From positions 1-11,041 of the forward strand of contig JAKIUH010000109.1 of NCBI GenBank assembly GCA_021647685.1: a DNA stretch of 11,041 bases. The letters run 5' to 3'. This DNA comes from Bacteroidales bacterium. GTDB lineage: Bacteria; Bacteroidota; Bacteroidia; Bacteroidales; NBLH01. Below, piece by piece: positions 7,346 through 11,041 of this stretch. The notes beneath the pieces were generated by a model. The model saw only the letters and a program-made list of their open reading frames with translations, was not told where the DNA came from and did no database searches. Each line of letters starts with the position of its first letter. Within the stretch, counting starts at the first letter, position 1. A program made the position numbers and the translations under genes.

Positions 7346-8242
7346 TCAATAAAACACTCTATGCCTCCCGGTAATCACATTTAATGATTTCGGTAAAATT
7401 TCAATTTGAAGTTTTTTCCCGAAATATACAGGTTCACCATCCACATGTCCTAATAAATCAATATCAGAAGATAACTCAATTTTTTTTGCTTTATAAATTT
7501 CATAATATTTACTTTTTATCAAGCTACGTGTATAAAGTTTCAAAATTATTTCCGGTGAACGAAAATCTGGGAATTTTTTTAAAATGCATACATCAATAAA
7601 ACCATCATTTATTTTTGCCATAGGTGCAATATGTGCATTATTTCCAAATTGCGAAGAATTGGCAAAACTTAACATAAAAGTATTTTCTGTATTGAATTTT
7701 TGCTCATCAATTATAAGGCGGTAATTTTGTCCTTCATATTTGCGAAATTCTTTGAGCACCAGTTTTGCATACGATTGAAAGCCTCTTTTTTTGCTTTTGC
7801 TAAATAAATGAGCAATATGCGCATCAAAACCAATACCGGCTACATTCAAATAAAAAAACTCATTAATCCGAACAGTATCTATTTGAAAATAATGTAGAGA
7901 ATTTATAATCTTTACGGCTTTACTTACCGAAAGAGGAATTTTTAAATATCGAGCCAAACCATTTCCTGAGCCTTTTGGAATAATTCCCATTGCGGTATCA
8001 CTTCCGCTTAAAGCTTTACCAATTTCGTTAAGCGTACCATCACCACCAACTGCCGCAACAATGTCGTAATTTTGTTGTACCGCATTTTGCGCCAACTCAA
8101 AAGCATGTCCGGCATATTGAGTACGTACTATTTCACAATCAAACAATTTCTTATCAGTAGATTGATTAATAATCTGTTCGATACTTTTTTTCTTATGAGC
8201 ACCTGATATTGGATTTACTATGTATAAAAGTTTTTTTTTCAC
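7346..8242 (-). CDS. YegS/diacylglycerol kinase family lipid kinase
   Basis: A 298-residue protein of the diacylglycerol kinase catalytic-domain family (bacterial YegS/DgkB type), which phosphorylates lipid substrates with ATP at the inner face of the membrane. Motifs in order: NPISG (10-14), AVGGDGTLNE (64-73), IPKGSGNGLAR (88-98), NVAGIGFDAH (133-142), SQFGNNAHIAPMAKINDG (197-214) and HVDGEP (266-271). Length and motif order are standard. Which lipid it uses cannot be told. The start is GTG (8242-8240), fixed because an in-frame TAA stands four codons upstream (8252-8254) and no ATG lies between. The codons after it contain a run of nine A, a possible slippage site. It diverges from the CDF gene across a 96-bp gap. 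Confidence 0.92.
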   Translation of the reverse strand: MKKKLLYIVNPISGAHKKKSIEQIINQSTDKKLFDCEIVRTQYAGHAFELAQNAVQQNYDIVAAVGGDGTLNEIGKALSGSDTAMGIIPKGSGNGLARYLKIPLSVSKAVKIINSLHYFQIDTVRINEFFYLNVAGIGFDAHIAHLFSKSKKRGFQSYAKLVLKEFRKYEGQNYRLIIDEQKFNTENTFMLSFANSSQFGNNAHIAPMAKINDGFIDVCILKKFPDFRSPEIILKLYTRSLIKSKYYEIYKAKKIELSSDIDLLGHVDGEPVYFGKKLQIEILPKSLNVITGRHRVFY

Positions 8243-8338
8243 TGAATTTTCTTACTTTAATTGTTTACGAAATTAAAAAAAAGCCTGAATATTTGTTAAT
8301 CCGCGGATATCTTTTTAAGATTGTATAAAAAACAGCTT

Positions 8339-9325
8339 ATGGAAAATAAGGAAGAACAACTTAGTAAAGAATACATTTTCCGCTCGAAACGTAAAATTTC
8401 TATTTTTTCAATTTTGATTAATTTATTCCTTTCAGGAATAAAAATTGCCGGTGGAATTATTTCAGGCAGCATTGCATTGACTGCAGATGGTATCCATTCG
8501 CTTTCTGATTTAGCATCTTCAGTAAGTGTTTTTGTAGGAATAAGTATCTCGAATAAAAAATCAAAAACTTTTCCCTTTGGTTTGTACAAAGTAGAAAACT
8601 TGGTAGCCATGATAAGTGCTTTTGCCATTTTTTTTGCCGGATATGAAATAGCAAAGGATGTTTTTTTTGGAGAAGCCAAAGAAATTACCAATTTGCCTGT
8701 TGCGCTAATTGTAATACTGATAACCGTACTCACTACTTTTCTTTATGCACGCTATGAAAAAAAGATGGGGATTAAATTAAATTCACCAAGTTTAATAGCT
8801 GATGCAGAACATATTAAAGTAGATTTTTATACGGCAATTGTAGTTTTGGCAGGAATATTTGCTCAATATTTTGGTTTAGAAATAGGTGAAAAAATTGCTG
8901 TTTTAGTAGTGGTGGCATTTATATTTCATAGTGGTTTTGATATATTGAAAGAAGCCATTAAGGTTCTTTTAGATGCATCAATTGATAATGATACGGTGCA
9001 AAAAATAAAAGATATTTTGGAAGATGAAGAAATGATTGTGAAAATTAATTTAATAACCGGAAGAAATTCAGGCAGCTATAAATTCGTGCAGTTGGATTTG
9101 CTTTTAAAAACCAATCTTCTGAGCGAGGCACATCATTATGTTCATGAACTTGAAGAAAAAATAAAAATTCCTATTGAATTGGTTGATGAAAGATATTCAT
9201 CCTCAATTGCACAGCAGCAAATTTTAGAGAGTGTTACTTCTAAAAAGAAAAGACGAAATAAAGGATTAGTTGACATGAACGCTGCAGCAATAATTCTTCA
9301 AGATTATTTAGATATGAATTCGTAG
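8339..9325 (+). CDS. Cation diffusion facilitator transporter fused to a RuvX/YqgF C-terminal half
   Basis: A 328-residue protein. Residues 1 to about 275 are a CDF family transporter, which exports divalent cations such as zinc, iron or manganese in exchange for protons at the inner membrane. Six membrane segments lie in about 16-200. The metal site is H53xxxD57 in segment 2 (ADGIHSLSD) and H158xxxD162 in segment 5 (ADAEHIKVD). FPFGLYKVE (78-86) and a cytoplasmic dimerisation domain (about 205-274) follow. The last 50 or so residues then switch to IELVDERYSS, a Lys/Arg cluster and VDMNAAAIILQDYL, which match the C-terminal half of RuvX/YqgF. The frame is continuous across the junction. I chose the ATG at 8339; an in-frame TTG at 8321 is an alternative. 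The metal cannot be assigned. Confidence 0.88.
   Translation: MENKEEQLSKEYIFRSKRKISIFSILINLFLSGIKIAGGIISGSIALTADGIHSLSDLASSVSVFVGISISNKKSKTFPFGLYKVENLVAMISAFAIFFAGYEIAKDVFFGEAKEITNLPVALIVILITVLTTFLYARYEKKMGIKLNSPSLIADAEHIKVDFYTAIVVLAGIFAQYFGLEIGEKIAVLVVVAFIFHSGFDILKEAIKVLLDASIDNDTVQKIKDILEDEEMIVKINLITGRNSGSYKFVQLDLLLKTNLLSEAHHYVHELEEKIKIPIELVDERYSSSIAQQQILESVTSKKKRRNKGLVDMNAAAIILQDYLDMNS
9167..9322 (+). other. RuvX/YqgF-like C-terminal segment within the CDF gene
   Basis: This part encodes IPIELVDERYSSSIAQQQIL and then ESVTSKKKRRNKGLVDMNAA-AIILQDYLDMNS. RuvX/YqgF proteins (RNase H fold, Holliday-junction resolvase-like, 16S rRNA maturation) end in the same pattern: PV-L-DER-(S/T)(S/T)--A, a basic loop, then N-G-VD--AA-IIL--YL. 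E. coli YqgF, from memory, has VKLHDERLSTVEA and NKGKVDSASAVIILESYF. The third catalytic acid (VD) is therefore present. The N-terminal half with the DxGxxxIG motif and second acid is absent, so nuclease activity from this piece alone is unlikely. The junction follows the CDF helix HELEEKIK at about 9161-9169. Confidence 0.8.
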
Positions 9326-9354
9326 TTTTTAGATATGCAATTTTGGCAATCGTA

Positions 9355-9463
9355 TTTTAAATTTTATTCAATATTTTAATCTATGGGAGCATATTTTATT
9401 TGACATTCCAATACTTTTAATCTATTTTTTAATTTTTATTCAATAATCTTTAATGGGAGCATA
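9355..9463 (+). repeat. Partial tandem duplication upstream of the BMC gene
   Basis: The 19-bp stretch at 9355-9373 (TTTTAA-n-TTTTATTCAATA) recurs at 9427-9445 with one mismatch. ATGGGAGCATA at 9383-9393 recurs exactly at 9453-9463. Offsets of 72 and 70 bp show a duplication of about 72 bp with a small indel. The second copy supplies the ribosome-binding site of the BMC gene. After the first copy, ATTTGACATTCC weakly resembles the gene's first codons (AAATTTGATTCT), so the duplication may once have reached into the coding start. Both copies create a tiny ATG-GGA-GCA frame: six codons before TGA in copy 1, three before TAG in copy 2. Confidence 0.75.
9399..9430 (+). promoter_or_regulatory. Candidate promoter of the BMC-domain gene
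   Basis: TTTG (9399-9402, within TTTGACA) and TATTTTTT (9423-9430) stand 20 bp apart. They fit the Bacteroidetes -33 TTTG and -7 TAnnTTTG pattern, with one mismatch in the last base of the -7 box. The start would fall near 9437, giving a leader of about 28 nt. The region is so AT-rich that chance matches are expected, so support is modest. Confidence 0.35.
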
Positions 9464-9467
9464 GATG
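9455..9467 (+). promoter_or_regulatory. Shine-Dalgarno site of the BMC-domain gene
   Basis: GGGAG (9455-9459) stands five bases before the ATG at 9465, a near-ideal Shine-Dalgarno spacing and unlike the weak leaders of the other genes here. A TAG immediately precedes the ATG in frame (9462-9464) and ends the three-codon frame ATG-GGA-GCA. This fixes 9465 as the first possible start. Confidence 0.6.
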
Positions 9468-10562
9468 AAATTTGATTCTTTAGCAATGATTGAGACAAAT
9501 GGTTTGGTTTCAGCATTAGTTGCTGTTAATAAAATGTTAAGCCTGGGAAATGTGAAATTTCTTAAAAAAGAAGTGATTTCAAATGGGCAGGTTACACTTT
9601 TTGTTATTGGAAATTCATCTGAAATTAAGCGAATACTAAATGCAGGAACAATTGCAGCTCAAAAAGTTGGAGTTGTTATCTCTTCTGGAATAGTTCCATA
9701 CCCAAATGATGTAGTAGAAAAAATATTTTTTGAAAGTTCGAAATCTGCAAATAGACCCAAAAGAGTAAAAAAGAGTGTAGAAAAAGATGTAAAGGTTGAA
9801 ACTTTGTTTGATCAAATTGATGATGAAGCCTCTTATGTTAATTTATTAGCTAAAGTCGGTGATAATAAACCAGATATAGCTGGAGAAGTTCTTTCATTCG
9901 AAGAACAGAAACATAGTAATGATTTAGTTGATATTAAAACTTCCAAATTAGAAGATGATAGTGAAGAAAAGATTGAAATTGTGAGCATTCCCTCAGAATC
10001 TAGTGATAAAGTAATTGAAGAAGAAAACATTAGTGATGATTCTAAAACGGAAATTGAAGACTCAACAGATTATAATAATAGTGGAATTATTGATAGCGAA
10101 GAAGATAGTAATAGTGAAATTGAGAATTCTGAAATAGAAAAATTAGATAACATTATGGAAGTTGCTCAAGAAAATTCAGACAACGTTGTGGAAACTACTC
10201 AAGAAAATATTGAAGAAACTAATGAAACGAACTTAAGTTTTGAAGGTATTAGTCATATTGAGCGATTAAGAGCTGAAGCAAAATCTGAAATTGAAAAAGA
10301 TACTGATAACGAAACGAAAGATGTTACAGAAGATGAAATTAATTCACAAATTAATTTGGACAAAAATATTGAACTTCCTGAGAATAAAAGCAGTAATGTG
10401 AATTATGATACCGAAGATAATGTTGTGAGCGATTTAGAAAAAATGAACGTTCCTGAATTACGAAAATTAGCCCGCAGTAAAGAGGATTTTCCTATTAAAG
10501 GGAGAGAAATTTCGAAGGCAAATAGAAATGTGCTTTTGGGTTACTTTAATCAACTTCAATAA
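9465..10562 (+). CDS. BMC shell-domain protein with long acidic linker and SAP-like C-terminus
   Basis: A 365-residue protein. Residues about 4-86 match the bacterial microcompartment (BMC) shell domain: MIETNGLVSALVAVNKML, NVKFLKKEVISNGQVTLFV, IKRILNAGTIAAQKVG and GIVPYPNDVVEKIF. These align throughout with PduA-type shell proteins, which form hexameric tiles. Relative to PduA as I recall it, the edge lysine (K26) is Ser and the PRPH arginine is Tyr (PYPN). Residues about 87-110 are basic. Residues 110-320 are rich in Glu, Asp, Ser and Asn, with no cysteine, and look disordered. The last 44 residues (LEKMNVPELRKLAR, FPIKGREISKANRNVLLGYF) form a compact helical module resembling SAP or Rho-N-like domains. 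No microcompartment enzymes or other shell genes are in the window. It begins 139 bp after the CDF gene and is preceded by a duplicated leader. The BMC assignment is firm; the role is open. Confidence 0.85.
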   Translation: MKFDSLAMIETNGLVSALVAVNKMLSLGNVKFLKKEVISNGQVTLFVIGNSSEIKRILNAGTIAAQKVGVVISSGIVPYPNDVVEKIFFESSKSANRPKRVKKSVEKDVKVETLFDQIDDEASYVNLLAKVGDNKPDIAGEVLSFEEQKHSNDLVDIKTSKLEDDSEEKIEIVSIPSESSDKVIEEENISDDSKTEIEDSTDYNNSGIIDSEEDSNSEIENSEIEKLDNIMEVAQENSDNVVETTQENIEETNETNLSFEGISHIERLRAEAKSEIEKDTDNETKDVTEDEINSQINLDKNIELPENKSSNVNYDTEDNVVSDLEKMNVPELRKLARSKEDFPIKGREISKANRNVLLGYFNQLQ

Positions 10563-10770
10563 AACGAGGCTATCAAATTATATGGTACCAATATTATTAT
10601 AGAAATATTAAAATTGAACTCCACTTTGTTTTAAGTTTATTTATTTATATTTAAGGAGTTGAATAGAATAACTTAATAATTTTTATTGCTACGTTGTTTT
10701 ATAATTTACATAATACTAGTTTATAAATTCTTTTTTTTTGATTAAAAACATTTAATATTTGTAATAATTT

Positions 10771-11041
10771 ATGCAACCAAAACTCTTCAAAATATTTCTT
10801 GCATCACTTTTATCAATAATTCTTTGGGTATTTGTATCTTTTTCTAATGATTATACAACATCTCTAAGAGTTCCAATTGAATTTACAAATATCAAAGAAG
10901 GGAACTCTTTACTTTCACAATCTAATTCTGAAATTGGTATTACAATAAAAGGGCAGGGGTGGGCTCTTGCACAGATTGCATTTGGACCAAAAACTAAATT
11001 TAGAATTTCGACAAATGAAAATGTAGGAATTCAGAGTTGTA
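10771..11041 (+). CDS. YbbR/CdaR-like domain protein, N-terminal part (cut by window end)
   Basis: The first 90 codons of a gene running off the right edge. The start MQPKLFKIFLASLLSIILWV then FVSFSNDYTTSL shows one N-terminal membrane segment (about residues 6-25) with a short cytoplasmic tail. It is followed by VPIEFTNIKEGNSLL and IGITIKGQGWAL, the pattern of the first YbbR repeat in Bacteroidetes YbbR/CdaR-like proteins. In Firmicutes CdaR regulates the diadenylate cyclase CdaA; in Bacteroidetes the role is less clear. No Shine-Dalgarno is evident. The 208-bp gap before it (10563-10770) holds AT-rich DNA with no supported gene. Confidence 0.75.
   Translation, partial: MQPKLFKIFLASLLSIILWVFVSFSNDYTTSLRVPIEFTNIKEGNSLLSQSNSEIGITIKGQGWALAQIAFGPKTKFRISTNENVGIQSC

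Noticed and set aside
8296..8733. 145-codon minus-strand frame opposite the CDF gene
   Set aside because: It lies antisense to well-conserved CDF coding sequence and matches no family.
10615..10661. AACTCC...GGAGTT inverted repeat downstream of the BMC gene
   Set aside because: Only 6 bp of stem with a loop of more than 30 nt and no T-run, so it is too weak to call a terminator or regulatory hairpin.
10754..10761. AATATTTG as a promoter box for the YbbR-like gene
   Set aside because: One mismatch, and transcription would start only about 3 nt before the ATG.

Overview
The window is AT-rich, and its genes point to a member of the Bacteroidetes (Bacteroidota). It carries a DUF4301 protein and a YbbR/CdaR-like gene of the type known from that phylum. 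It has adjacent ffh-folD genes, weak ribosome-binding sites at most genes, and a -7 box of the TAnnTTTG type ahead of ffh. No rRNA, tRNA, CRISPR array or intact transposase was seen.

Layout. At the left, fabG (minus) diverges from two exported thioredoxin-fold genes (plus). A 363-bp gene-free gap (2143-2505) follows. It holds a GC-rich 83-bp imperfect palindrome, a run of degenerate 7-bp tandem repeats, AACAATTC-type repeats and the ffh promoter. The plus-strand pair ffh-folD converges on a minus-strand group: yegS-like lipid kinase, then a frameshifted C-terminal gene remnant, then the DUF4301 gene, then a small membrane protein. To the right, on the plus strand, lie a cation diffusion facilitator (CDF) gene, a 365-codon gene with a bacterial microcompartment (BMC) shell domain, and the start of a YbbR/CdaR-like gene cut by the window end.

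Most genes are ordinary housekeeping: fatty-acid synthesis (fabG), envelope redox proteins, the signal recognition particle GTPase (ffh), one-carbon metabolism (folD) and a lipid kinase. Two genes stand out. The CDF transporter ends with about 50 residues that match the C-terminal half of the RuvX/YqgF nuclease family (DER motif, Lys/Arg-rich loop, VD-AA-IILQDYL helix) but lack that family's N-terminal catalytic half. The next gene joins a BMC shell domain to a roughly 210-residue acidic, probably disordered linker and a SAP-like C-terminal module. No microcompartment enzymes are visible nearby. Its 5' flank carries a partial duplication of about 72 bp that includes the Shine-Dalgarno region. 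These two neighbouring genes are the best candidates for something undescribed.
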